A DNA stretch of 64,000 bases from Paenibacillus montaniterrae (lineage in GTDB: Bacteria > Bacillota > Bacilli > Paenibacillales > Paenibacillaceae), in the NCBI RefSeq assembly GCF_018403185.1, contig NZ_BOSE01000014.1, positions 61,303 to 125,302 of the forward strand. The letters run 5' to 3'. Shown here piece after piece: positions 42,081 to 50,492 of this stretch; positions within the stretch are counted from its first letter, which is position 1, and each line of letters starts with the position of its first letter. The notes beneath the pieces were generated by a model that made no database searches, was not told where the DNA came from, and worked only from the letters and a program-made list of their open reading frames with translations. The position numbers were made by a program, and so were the translations under genes.

Positions 42081-43099
42081 ACCCTCCAATAAGTGCCGCA
42101 TCTCCAAAGCCATTCAAACGGCCCATACCGAAAGCGTTTCATCCATAAATTGCTGAAAATGATCTGCACGAGCACGATAGCGAGACTTACTAACGTCGAT
42201 ACTAAGTAAGTAGATGCAGTATTCTTTAAGAAAAGGTATTGCACACCAACAAGCAGTACCGTCTGCCCGATATAATTAGTAAGCGCCATTCGGCCATAAG
42301 CTTGAAGCGGCTGAAGGATCCGCGCTCCCAGTCTGGAACGCTGCAGCATCAGCAGCGAAAGCAAATAAAAGGCGGATACAATCGGGCCAGTCACAATCCC
42401 GATATGCACTACATTTAACGCGGCCTGTACATCAGGCGGAGTATCGCCCCCTACAGTCTCATAAAGAAATGCAGGCATAGGCTCTGATGGAGCAGCCCAC
42501 CACATAGCTCCAATTCCTATCACTGTTCCGATTAAAGTCAACAGCCATATTGTGCGTAAGGAACGAAGCCCTTTGTGAACCGCATCAATAAGCCCGTACT
42601 GGCCAGCTGCAAGACCAAGCACAATTAGAAATGGAACAGTCAAAAGCTTTGCTCCAATAACTACAGCGAAAATCAGCCCGAGCACGCCGATGCCAAGGTT
42701 AATGATGCGAGGCGCCCAATATAGCGGAAGCGCAAGCAAGCCAATGATGGCATAGTAGAACAACGCCTCCCCTGGATTAAAAAACTGATGGATAAAGCCT
42801 ATCACGAGAAGAATTGCCAATCTGCGAATGTACAGCCATACCCGCGGCTTTCCATGCTTCTCGGCGGATCGGGATAAAAACATATAAAAGCCAAGACCGA
42901 ATAGAAATGTAAATATCGTATAAAATCTGGCCTCTACGAAAAAGTAAAGGCCGCGCTGAATCCAATACTCGGTACCGTTTTCCGGTGTGCGAATCAACCA
43001 CAGTGACAGCACATTGACAAATGGCAAACCAAGCAGGGCGAATCCTCTGAACAGATCGAGAAATGGTATTCGTTCCTTGTTTGTAGTTGTCTGTTTCAT
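42071..43099 (-). CDS. DUF418 (YeiB-like) membrane protein
   Basis: A 342-residue polytopic membrane protein with about eight hydrophobic segments. The N-terminal FLDLFRGFALLGLPFVN and the C-terminal FRYGPFEWLWRCGTYW are both signatures of the DUF418/YeiB family, related to acyltransferase-like membrane proteins. Biochemical role is not established. The final codons overlap the diverged repeat. Confidence 0.85.
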   Translation of the reverse strand: MKQTTTNKERIPFLDLFRGFALLGLPFVNVLSLWLIRTPENGTEYWIQRGLYFFVEARFYTIFTFLFGLGFYMFLSRSAEKHGKPRVWLYIRRLAILLVIGFIHQFFNPGEALFYYAIIGLLALPLYWAPRIINLGIGVLGLIFAVVIGAKLLTVPFLIVLGLAAGQYGLIDAVHKGLRSLRTIWLLTLIGTVIGIGAMWWAAPSEPMPAFLYETVGGDTPPDVQAALNVVHIGIVTGPIVSAFYLLSLLMLQRSRLGARILQPLQAYGRMALTNYIGQTVLLVGVQYLFLKNTASTYLVSTLVSLAIVLVQIIFSNLWMKRFRYGPFEWLWRCGTYWRVRL

Positions 43100-43164
43100 A
43101 TCGTTATACCTCTTCCCAAGAAAATAGCTGCTTATTACGATTATTAATAACCCGCTCAGCTTGG

Positions 43165-45078
43165 TTATACCATCGTTTGATTGACCTTCTTAATATAACG
43201 AGCCCGTACAATTAGAAAATAGACCGTCTGTACAGCCAAATAAATCGCAGAGGCGGCTAGCACAGGGCGATAAACCGCTTCAGTTGAGTTCATGACCTCC
43301 ATAACTGGACCAAGCACAACGAGAGATTGAAGGGATGCCACCAGAATCGGAATATAGAAAAGCATTGCAATTTGAATCGTCGCAGATATGTTCATCTCGC
43401 GACTGCCAAGTCCAATTTTGGAGAGAGAACGATACATTGTCGCATCCGCCGCTAACTCGGTATGCAGCTTGAAATAAAGGAAGCTGGCAGAAGAAACCGA
43501 GAATATCATCGCAATAAACACTCCAATAAAGCTGAAAAGAGAGAAGCTTTGCTTGTTGGTATAATAATTTTCAGCTCTGGCTTGCAAATAACCTTCATGC
43601 TGCCCGTCCCTGATCCAGTTCGTGAGCTCGATAGCCAGCCTTGTCTCAGGATCATCCTTGGTTGGGAGCTTGCCAGTTTCAGGAATAACAAATACATTGT
43701 TGTACTCAATATGACCGTCATAATCTTCCGCATATTGCGCAAATAAGCTATCCGGAATGACTAGCAAAGGCCCGGAATAAGTCAGCGTAGCAATATCGTT
43801 TTCACGGTAAGTATACGATAGCTGCCGGACCGATTCTTCAACCTGCAGCTCCATTGTATCTGCAGCAGGATACTTCTGCACAGCCGTATCCGTTTGCACG
43901 AGCACAGCTTCTGAAGGAGCAAGCGAATCTATCAGCTCAATATGTAGCGCTGAAGCTACATGATTGTAATCTGTTTGCGAAATTAGCATGATCGTATTGG
44001 AATAGCCGCTAGTTGACATCATTTTCAAGTCTATAAAGCTGTACGCCAAGCCTGCTTGCTCAAAACGCTCCTTAATGTAGTTGATCTCCTTCTGCACCAA
44101 TTGTGGATCGCTGTCTCTATAGGACGAATATTTAACTGCAAAAGGATCGTCTCGATATACGTCCCTGATCTGCTTCTCGTAAGCAAGCACAAATCCCGTG
44201 CTCATACAAGCCAAGGCGACAACGACCGTTACTAAAAAGAGCATGCGCGCATTATCCTTTAGCTTGTAGCTCATTTCGGATGTCCATAGCAAATTCGCAC
44301 CTTTCCAGGCTATATGACGACTGCGCTGCAATCTTCTAGTCAACCAAACAGACAACTGAGAATAGAAAAAATAGGTCCCCGCTATTCCGCTTACCGCTGC
44401 AATCAATAGACCGATTTCATCAAGTTTTTTGGCATGAAGAGCCAAGTACCCGATAGTCAGCAACAGAATGCCAAGCATCGCAGTAAATACGTTGGCGCGC
44501 GGTTCTTTTTTCGGCTTGCTGCTCCCCTTCAAAAGCTCTAGCACCTGGCTTTTGCGTATAAACAGTAGCGTAAAAATAGAAATGAAGAGAAATAGCAACA
44601 CAAATGCGCCCGTTGTCAGCAGTATCGCTTTTACCGGCCAATAAAAGGGCAGTTCTTCCATATCGATAACCTTGGTGCTAATTAGCAGAAACAACTTGGA
44701 CAGGAGCAAGCCTCCGGCAATACCAGTTACAATCGCCACAGTACCGATCAGCATATTTTCCAGAAGGATTAACAAATTAATTTGTCTCGACTCCGCACCA
44801 AGAATCGTTAAAATCCCGAATTCACGATTCCGCGATTTAAGAAAAACACTGATCGAATAAAGCACAAAAAAGAAAGCAAACACGTAAACAATAACAGTGG
44901 CAATGCTCATGCCTGTCCGCGTCATATTGCCCATTTCAGATTCCGCGATTCGCGGGTGATAAATAAATACCGCATACGTGAAAAAAATCATAACCATAAA
45001 TGCGCTGCTCAGCAAATAAGCAATATAAGCACGTGCATTGCGGCGAACGTTGTTAAACGCGAATTGAGGAAAGCTCAC
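43165..45078 (-). CDS. Bce-type ABC transporter permease (FtsX-like)
   Basis: A 637-residue membrane protein of the BceB family. It has ten hydrophobic segments arranged 1+3, then 2 and 4, with a large extracellular domain of about 200 residues (about 300-500) between TM7 and TM8. In this family the complex recognises lantibiotics, bacitracin or other lipid II-binding peptides. It also acts as sensory subunit for the BceS-like kinase. The start lies 26 bp inside the ATPase gene, so translation is coupled. Confidence 0.9.
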   Translation of the reverse strand: MSFPQFAFNNVRRNARAYIAYLLSSAFMVMIFFTYAVFIYHPRIAESEMGNMTRTGMSIATVIVYVFAFFFVLYSISVFLKSRNREFGILTILGAESRQINLLILLENMLIGTVAIVTGIAGGLLLSKLFLLISTKVIDMEELPFYWPVKAILLTTGAFVLLFLFISIFTLLFIRKSQVLELLKGSSKPKKEPRANVFTAMLGILLLTIGYLALHAKKLDEIGLLIAAVSGIAGTYFFYSQLSVWLTRRLQRSRHIAWKGANLLWTSEMSYKLKDNARMLFLVTVVVALACMSTGFVLAYEKQIRDVYRDDPFAVKYSSYRDSDPQLVQKEINYIKERFEQAGLAYSFIDLKMMSTSGYSNTIMLISQTDYNHVASALHIELIDSLAPSEAVLVQTDTAVQKYPAADTMELQVEESVRQLSYTYRENDIATLTYSGPLLVIPDSLFAQYAEDYDGHIEYNNVFVIPETGKLPTKDDPETRLAIELTNWIRDGQHEGYLQARAENYYTNKQSFSLFSFIGVFIAMIFSVSSASFLYFKLHTELAADATMYRSLSKIGLGSREMNISATIQIAMLFYIPILVASLQSLVVLGPVMEVMNSTEAVYRPVLAASAIYLAVQTVYFLIVRARYIKKVNQTMV

Positions 45079-45823
45079 TCGTATTCCCTCCCCAAAACGA
45101 CAGAGTATCGATTATTTTTTGAAAAAAAGCTTGACGGTTGTCACCACGATGAATTTCCGCCGCCAGCTTTCCGTCTTTAATAAACACGATACGGTTGCAG
45201 TAGCTTGCAGCCATCGGGTCATGCGTGACCAGCATAAGCGTAGTCCCATCCTTCTCGTTAATATCGACAAGCGACTCCATAACTGCACGAGAGGAGTTGG
45301 AATCCAATGCGCCCGTCGGCTCATCGGCAAGCAGCAGCACAGGAGACCCGATAATTGCACGCGCGATCGCAGTCCGCTGCCGCTGGCCCCCTGAAATTTC
45401 GTAAACACGTTTATTTAAAATGCCGGTAATATTCAGCTTTGATGCGGTTTGCTCCAGCAGGCTGTCGATTTGCTTTAATGGTCGTCTGTCAAGTGTGAGC
45501 GGCAGAACGATATTTTCAGCGACAGTTAGCGTATCGAGCAAATTAAAATCCTGAAAGACAAAGCCGAGCTGTCTGCGCCTGAAGTGCGCAAGCTCTCTTT
45601 TTTTCATGCTGTATGGGTTGGCTCCCCCTATTTTAACCTCGCCTGAGCTTGGACGATCGATAGTGGACACCATATTAAGCAGCGTTGTTTTGCCGCTTCC
45701 TGACGGCCCCATAATGCCGACAAACTCCCCTTTGCGAATCGTTAAATGAATATCAGTCAGCGCTTGTGTTGCCACTTTCCCCGCATAGACCTTGTTTAAT
45801 GCTTTTACCTCTAAAATATCCAA
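45053..45823 (-). CDS. Bce-type ABC transporter ATPase
   Basis: A 256-residue ATPase of the MacB/BceA type. Walker A is GPSGSGKTT (39-47), the Q-loop is in GFVFQDFNLLDTLT, the signature is SGGQRQR and Walker B LLLADEP with D-loop GALD. It partners the permease whose gene overlaps its 3' end. It drives peptide-antibiotic detoxification at the membrane and provides the flux signal to the adjacent kinase. Confidence 0.92.
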   Translation of the reverse strand: MDILEVKALNKVYAGKVATQALTDIHLTIRKGEFVGIMGPSGSGKTTLLNMVSTIDRPSSGEVKIGGANPYSMKKRELAHFRRRQLGFVFQDFNLLDTLTVAENIVLPLTLDRRPLKQIDSLLEQTASKLNITGILNKRVYEISGGQRQRTAIARAIIGSPVLLLADEPTGALDSNSSRAVMESLVDINEKDGTTLMLVTHDPMAASYCNRIVFIKDGKLAAEIHRGDNRQAFFQKIIDTLSFWGGNTSELSSIRV

Positions 45824-45985
45824 GATGCAGTCGCTCCCTTCATGACCATCAATCAGTATACCCTAACTTTACGTCAGATCCGCTGCAACTGCCATCGGTT
45901 TAGATGAATCAAAGCTTACATTTGCCATAAGGTTATGTTCGCCAGTTTGTTCGCCTCCTCTCCTCAAATGAACCGGCACGTAAAA

Positions 45986-46007
45986 AGCCCGCTGTTGCCA
46001 GCGGGCT
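45986..46007 (-). terminator. Terminator after the anti-sigma gene
   Basis: AGCCCGC pairs with GCGGGCT around 8 nt, followed by TTTTTA on the minus strand. It separates the sigma/anti-sigma pair from the bceAB-like genes. Confidence 0.82.
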
Positions 46008-46041
46008 GCTCTGCTTACCTTCTTCATTATTGTTGTTGTCG

Positions 46042-46698
46042 TTAAAAGTTGTTGTAAATTCGCTCAGCTGTAACCTTGCCGCTTGTTACATCCTCCGAGG
46101 TAAAGCCTGATACAGCGTTGCCTACTTTAAACTCCTTGCTCACCAGCTGCTCTGACGGGTCTGGCGCAGTTGGGCCTGTAATGCCATACTCCGTAGCGTC
46201 TGTTACCGTTACCCAAAGCTCACCGATGCGGAAGCTTTTTCCATCTTCACTGACTTCCTCAATGATGCCATCAATGTTAACCATATGCTTGGCGGTTGTT
46301 GGCGGCGCAGGCTTATTCCCGACAACACCATTGCTTGTGCCTGAATTGCTATCGACAACACCGTTATTCGTTCCCGAATTGTGGTCAACATTGTTTGCTC
46401 CATTATCAGCTACAATATTGCCCGCACCCAATCCAGGATCGGTGCCGCTATTATTCTGATTAAGTGCAAGGACGCCTACTGCCAGTACGGCACAAGCCGC
46501 GATGCCTACCGTCCAAACCTTCAATTTACTATTCTTATTGTTGCTTGCTGGATTGGATTGTTTCATGTCCATCTCTCCTTTTTGTGCATGTGCTTGGTAG
46601 GTGTCGCCCTCAAGCCCTAGCCGCTTTAGTGTTTGCTCTTGAAAATCTTCGCTTGTCTTTAATTTGGAAAGAGCGTCCTTGTAGCTTTGCTTCTTCAT
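46042..46698 (-). CDS. Putative membrane anti-sigma factor
   Basis: A 218-residue single-pass membrane protein. The N-terminal ~60 residues are cytoplasmic and charged (KDALSKLKTSEDFQEQTLKR). One membrane span follows (VWTVGIAACAVLAVGVLAL), then a low-complexity Asn/Ser/Gly linker with two near-repeats (NSGTNNGVV, NSGTSNGVV) and a small extracellular domain. It lies immediately after the ECF sigma gene, the usual place for its anti-sigma factor. No zinc-anti-sigma motif is present. The ATG at 46698 (9 nt after GGAGG) is preferred over the one at 46704. Confidence 0.65.
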   Translation of the reverse strand: MKKQSYKDALSKLKTSEDFQEQTLKRLGLEGDTYQAHAQKGEMDMKQSNPASNNKNSKLKVWTVGIAACAVLAVGVLALNQNNSGTDPGLGAGNIVADNGANNVDHNSGTNNGVVDSNSGTSNGVVGNKPAPPTTAKHMVNIDGIIEEVSEDGKSFRIGELWVTVTDATEYGITGPTAPDPSEQLVSKEFKVGNAVSGFTSEDVTSGKVTAERIYNNF

Positions 46699-46700
46699 GC

Positions 46701-47177
46701 TCATAAACCTCCTATCACTCCTTTTAGCTGCTTACGTCCGCGCGCAAGCCATGTCCCTACAGTAGCGGGTTTGGCATGAAGAATTTCCGCGATTTCCTCC
46801 AGGGAATAGCCTTCATAATAATGCAAGTGAATCGGAATCCGATATTTAGGCTCCAGGGACAATACCGCCTGCAGGATCGTATATTCTTCCTGGGGCAAAT
46901 AAGTCAGGTTGTCTGGAAGGGGGGTTCTGCTGCGGAACCAGCCCGTTTTCAGCATATTTTTACTTTTATTGATCGCCGTACGGATCAGCCATGCCTTCTC
47001 ATGCTCGCTGCTCTTGAAGTCTGGAGCTGTTTGAAGATAAGCGAGGAATACATCCTGCGCGACTTCTTCCGCATCGGCAACATTTTTGAGATAGGCGAAG
47101 GCAATTTTGATCAGGCTGTCCGAATAGTTGATGACCGCTTGGCGAACGGATTCATTGAGCTCAGATGAATCGTGCAC
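46701..47177 (-). CDS. ECF-family RNA polymerase sigma factor
   Basis: A 158-residue sigma-70 family protein. Region 2 (SLIKIAFAYLKNVADAEEVAQDVFLAYLQ) and region 4 (LEPKYRIPIHLHYYEGYSLEEIAEIL, then TVGTWLARGRKQL) are both intact. The best start is GTG at 47177, with AAAGGGGG 7 nt upstream. It probably responds to envelope stress and is controlled by the membrane protein encoded next. It sits between the kinase gene and the transporter genes of the Bce-type module. Confidence 0.88.
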   Translation of the reverse strand: MHDSSELNESVRQAVINYSDSLIKIAFAYLKNVADAEEVAQDVFLAYLQTAPDFKSSEHEKAWLIRTAINKSKNMLKTGWFRSRTPLPDNLTYLPQEEYTILQAVLSLEPKYRIPIHLHYYEGYSLEEIAEILHAKPATVGTWLARGRKQLKGVIGGL

Positions 47178-47261
47178 TTCATGTCCCCCTTTCACTATGA
47201 ATACAACTGAGCTGCCTGTTTTTTTTCACGCTCTGAAAAAAAAATTTCAGCGCTCCGCAAA

Positions 47262-47287
47262 AAGGCACACCCATCAGGATGTGCCTT
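47262..47287 (-). terminator. Terminator overlapping the end of the Bce-type kinase gene
   Basis: AAGGCACA pairs with TGTGCCTT, followed by TTTTGC. The TGA stop of the kinase gene lies in the loop (47276-47274), so coding sequence and terminator overlap. Confidence 0.82.
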
Positions 47288-48287
47288 CGTTATGAAGCAG
47301 CTTTGCCTTGCGCAGCGTCAAGCTAATTGTAGTGCCTTGACCAAGTATGGATTCCAGCTCTACCTCATGTCCAAGCTTGCCTGCAATTTCCTGGACGAGG
47401 TATAGCCCCATGCCTGTCGATTCGTGATACTGTCTGCCGCGCTCTCCTGTAAAATACGGATGAAAGACCCGATTGATATCCTCTGGAGCAATGCCAATCC
47501 CTTGATCACGAATGTGAAGCTTGATATGCTCCCCCATATCCTCTGCAGCGAGATGAACCTCTTTGCCTGGCCCGCCCGAATAATTTACAGCATTGATTAA
47601 AATCTGCCCCAGCATAAAACGGAACCATTTGGCATCTGTATATACCTGGATCTCGTTATCAATCGCAAATTTCGGGGTAATTCCTTTACGTATGAACAGC
47701 TTGCGGTTCTCCACAACTGCCTCGCTTGCAAGCTTGCGCAGTCCAATGGACTCGACGGCAAAATCATGCTCAAAATGCTCCAATCGTGCGGTATACAGCA
47801 CCATATCAAGTCCTTTACGGATACGCTCCAGCTCTTCGCGGATACTTTCTGAGGTCCGGTCATCCTCCAATTCAGAAATCGACAGCTGGATGACGGAGAT
47901 CGGTGTTTTCATCTGATGAACCCAGCGATTCATAAAGGTCAAATGCTGTTCAGTCCGGCTTTGATGGCGATGCAGCTGCTCGCGATATAAGCGTTCGTAG
48001 TGGGTAATTCGCTCATGAACCGCTTCTGGCAATGGCGCATCTCCTGGCGCTGGATTGAAAAACTCCTCGCCAAGCTCCTCTGAGGATAGCTCCTTGTACA
48101 TCGTCCGATGTGTAAAATAGCGAAATCCGAGATAAACGAGCAGCACCGCGCCGCTCAGTAAAACGCCATACAGCATAATCCACATCGGACGTCCTTCGCC
48201 AGTCAGCCAATACAACAGTGGAACCAGAAGCATTTGCACAATAAAAAACAGAACGAGCGGCAGCTGATCCTTCCAAAACAGCTTCAT
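47274..48287 (-). CDS. Bce-type intramembrane-sensing histidine kinase
   Basis: A 337-residue kinase. Two membrane spans (about 10-30 and 36-58) are joined by only a few residues, so there is no extracellular sensor; this is the intramembrane-sensing type. Phosphoacceptor His124 is in WVHQMKTPISV. ATPase motifs are NAVNYSGG, RDQGIGI and STGMGLYL. It probably reads the state of the BceAB-like transporter. ATG at 48287 overlaps the regulator stop (ATGA) and has AAGGAGC upstream. Confidence 0.92.
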   Translation of the reverse strand: MKLFWKDQLPLVLFFIVQMLLVPLLYWLTGEGRPMWIMLYGVLLSGAVLLVYLGFRYFTHRTMYKELSSEELGEEFFNPAPGDAPLPEAVHERITHYERLYREQLHRHQSRTEQHLTFMNRWVHQMKTPISVIQLSISELEDDRTSESIREELERIRKGLDMVLYTARLEHFEHDFAVESIGLRKLASEAVVENRKLFIRKGITPKFAIDNEIQVYTDAKWFRFMLGQILINAVNYSGGPGKEVHLAAEDMGEHIKLHIRDQGIGIAPEDINRVFHPYFTGERGRQYHESTGMGLYLVQEIAGKLGHEVELESILGQGTTISLTLRKAKLLHNEGTS

Positions 48288-48991
48288 GCCAATAGCTCCT
48301 TGCCTGATGCAATGCGATAGCCTGCTCCCCGTACAGTTTCGATGCAATCGCCTGCTCCCAGTTCCCTAAGCTTGCGGCGCACCCTTGTGATGTATACATT
48401 GAGCGTATTGTCATCAATAAAATGCTGATCCTCCCACATCATATCCAGCAGCCGCTCCCGGCTTACAACGCGACCGCCTCTCTCCATTAGCATCGCAAGC
48501 AGCTCAGCTTCCTTCTGCGTAAAATCAATCGTATGCCCGTCATAGGCAGCAATATAGCGCTCTCGATATAATATAATTCCTGCATATTCAATAGTCTGCT
48601 CCTGCTGCTCCTGGACAGACGAATATGCCCCTACTGCGCGACGCAGCTGGCTGCGCACTTTGGCCATCACAATTTCCATATCAAAGGGCTTCGTAATGTA
48701 ATCGTCGGCTCCATTTTCCAGAGCCATAATTTGATCCATTTGCCCATCGCGTGCGGAGATGAATATGATCGGGCAAAGTGACTGTGTCCGGATTTGTCTG
48801 CACCAATAAAAGCCGTCGAATTTCGGCAAATTGACATCCAGCAGCACCAGGTCCGGCTTCGTTTCCATGAAGGCTTGGAGCACTTGACTGAAATCCTCTA
48901 CAACTTTGGCAGTATAATCATATTTGGCAAGCGATGAGCGCAGCTTGTCGGCTATTTTCAAATCATCTTCCACGATGAGAATTGTATACAC
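48284..48991 (-). CDS. OmpR-family response regulator, BceR type
   Basis: A 235-residue regulator. The receiver domain has EDD at 8-10, Asp52 in LVLLDVNLP and Lys in TKPFDMEIV. A winged-helix output domain follows (LLAMLMERGGRVVSRERLL, NVYITRVRRKL). It is cotranscribed with the kinase. It likely activates the ABC transporter genes at 45823-43165 on the same strand. Confidence 0.92.
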   Translation of the reverse strand: MYTILIVEDDLKIADKLRSSLAKYDYTAKVVEDFSQVLQAFMETKPDLVLLDVNLPKFDGFYWCRQIRTQSLCPIIFISARDGQMDQIMALENGADDYITKPFDMEIVMAKVRSQLRRAVGAYSSVQEQQEQTIEYAGIILYRERYIAAYDGHTIDFTQKEAELLAMLMERGGRVVSRERLLDMMWEDQHFIDDNTLNVYITRVRRKLRELGAGDCIETVRGAGYRIASGKELLA

Positions 48992-49051
48992 TTGAGCCTG
49001 ACTCCCTTCAGTCGGTATCTTGTACTTACCACTATACCGAAAAGGGCAGCT

Positions 49052-49451
49052 TTACTCCAGCGGATAAGCGTCAAGCTTGACGAATCGAAAGCCTCTTTTT
49101 TTCAATTCCGGAATCGCCGCGATTACCCTTATTGGCATCAATCCATCGGGTGTTAATAAATAATGTGGCAGGGACGTTTTCCTTAATCAAATAATCGATC
49201 AATTTGCGGTCATATCCGCTCCCTCCCTTACCGCCACAAGCATCAAAGGTAAGGGCAATGACCTTATCCTTTGTCGCCATTCGGGTTAGTACACCTGTAA
49301 CCCTTGAGCCCCATTGCGTAGGCGCTTGCCCTTCATATCGGCGAATCAATTGCTCCTTAACCTCCTGCTCCTTGGCGCTCAAGGAATCCTCATTGATAAA
49401 GAGCATAAACGACAGACCGACCAAGGACAGGCAGAACAAGATGGTTTTCAT
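49052..49451 (-). pseudogene. Polysaccharide deacetylase broken by an internal deletion
   Basis: The N-terminus reads as a membrane-anchored NodB-type deacetylase: a signal/TM segment, then VIALTFDACGGKGGSGYD (motif 1 with catalytic Asp) and NVPATLFINTRWIDAN. After the codons for DAN (about 49130) the frame jumps. The next frame reads IPELKKRGFRFVKLDAYPLE and stops at 49052, which is the normal C-terminal end of this family. The middle, with the zinc-binding His pair and the remaining motifs, is missing. The encoded short protein of 126 residues cannot be catalytically active. Confidence 0.75.
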
Positions 49452-49535
49452 CGGTTGCCCCTCCTTAATTAAGTTAAGAATAGCCTTTCCCTATAAATTG
49501 CATTCTATGTTTCTTCTTGTCTAACGACGGCACAA

Positions 49536-49572
49536 AGAGCCTGCCCAGGTCATTAGGACCAAGACAGGCTCT
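49536..49572 (-). terminator. Terminator of the glycerol-phosphate uptake operon
   Basis: AGAGCCTG pairs with CAGGCTCT, with further pairing CTTGGTCC/GGACCT-type inside, then TTTG. It follows the HAD phosphatase stop by 23 bp. Confidence 0.7.
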
Positions 49573-49594
49573 GTTGAAAGCTTGAGACAAAAAT

Positions 49595-50416
49595 TTACAC
49601 CTTTCCGTTTTCCTGCAAGAGCATTTCATACAACTCAGACAGTGCATTTACGATCACCGTCGGCACCATTGCAAAGTTATCGAATTCTCCCTGCTGCGAA
49701 TGAAGGTCGTTTTGAATCCATACCGTTTTCATCCCGATCTGCTCCGCGCCAGCAATATCGGTCGTTAAATTATCTCCGATCATTACACATTCGGCAGGTT
49801 TGACATCATAGCTGCGCATTGCCAGTTCATACAACCAGGCATGCGGCTTGCCAATGCTGAGTGCAGAGCTGCCGAGGATCGACTCAACAGCGGCGAGCAG
49901 AGCACCAGTCTCGGGAACAAGACGTCCGCCCTCACCCGGATGCGAATAGTCTGGATTAGTGCTGATGATACGCGCTCCTCTTGCTGCTTCATTGACGATT
50001 TGCTCTAGCCTGAAGTAATTAAACTCCGTATCTCTGCCTATGACGACGGCATCGGCTTGAGCTGAACAAGTCCAGCCCAGCACGTTATGGCCGGCATTAG
50101 CGAGCGCATCGTTCAAACTTTCGCTTCCCGCTGTCTTTACGGCCATTGGACCAAACGCATCCTTCAAAAAGACAGCTACCGCTTCTGTAGCGCTGAAGAT
50201 CATTTCAGCTTCTAGTCGAAGCCCCATCTTCGACAGCTTGTCGCGAATTTCAACGGCGTTCTCCCGCGAGTTGTTCGTGATAAAGCCGATCCGATAACCT
50301 TGCTCTCGGAGCAGACCAAGCAAATCATTCGCCCGTTCAGCCAGCTTGCCGCCGAAATAGATGCACCCATCAAGGTCAAAAAACAAAGCTCGAATCCCAT
50401 CCATCCATCGTTCCAT
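49595..50416 (-). CDS. HAD-superfamily (NagD-type) phosphatase
   Basis: A 273-residue class IIA HAD hydrolase. Motif I FFDLDGCIY has nucleophile Asp14 and Asp16. Motif II Thr is in GFITNNS. Motif III Lys is in IGKPHAWLYE, and motif IV GDNLTTDIAGA. The C2 cap is typical of NagD and phosphoglycolate/glycerol-phosphate phosphatases. The ATG at 50416 has CGGAG 7 nt upstream. As the last gene of a glycerol-phosphate uptake operon it may dephosphorylate the imported compound or a breakdown product; this is inference. Confidence 0.85.
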   Translation of the reverse strand: MERWMDGIRALFFDLDGCIYFGGKLAERANDLLGLLREQGYRIGFITNNSRENAVEIRDKLSKMGLRLEAEMIFSATEAVAVFLKDAFGPMAVKTAGSESLNDALANAGHNVLGWTCSAQADAVVIGRDTEFNYFRLEQIVNEAARGARIISTNPDYSHPGEGGRLVPETGALLAAVESILGSSALSIGKPHAWLYELAMRSYDVKPAECVMIGDNLTTDIAGAEQIGMKTVWIQNDLHSQQGEFDNFAMVPTVIVNALSELYEMLLQENGKV

Positions 50417-50492
50417 TCCCAAGCTCCGATCTAATCTGTGTGAATATGTCATAGCTTTATCCATCGAACATGGCTTTGCCAATCCAGTCGGC

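Noticed and set aside
46076..46459. 127-codon plus-strand frame opposite the anti-sigma gene
   Set aside because: Shadow of the low-complexity Asn/Ser/Gly linker; no translation signal.
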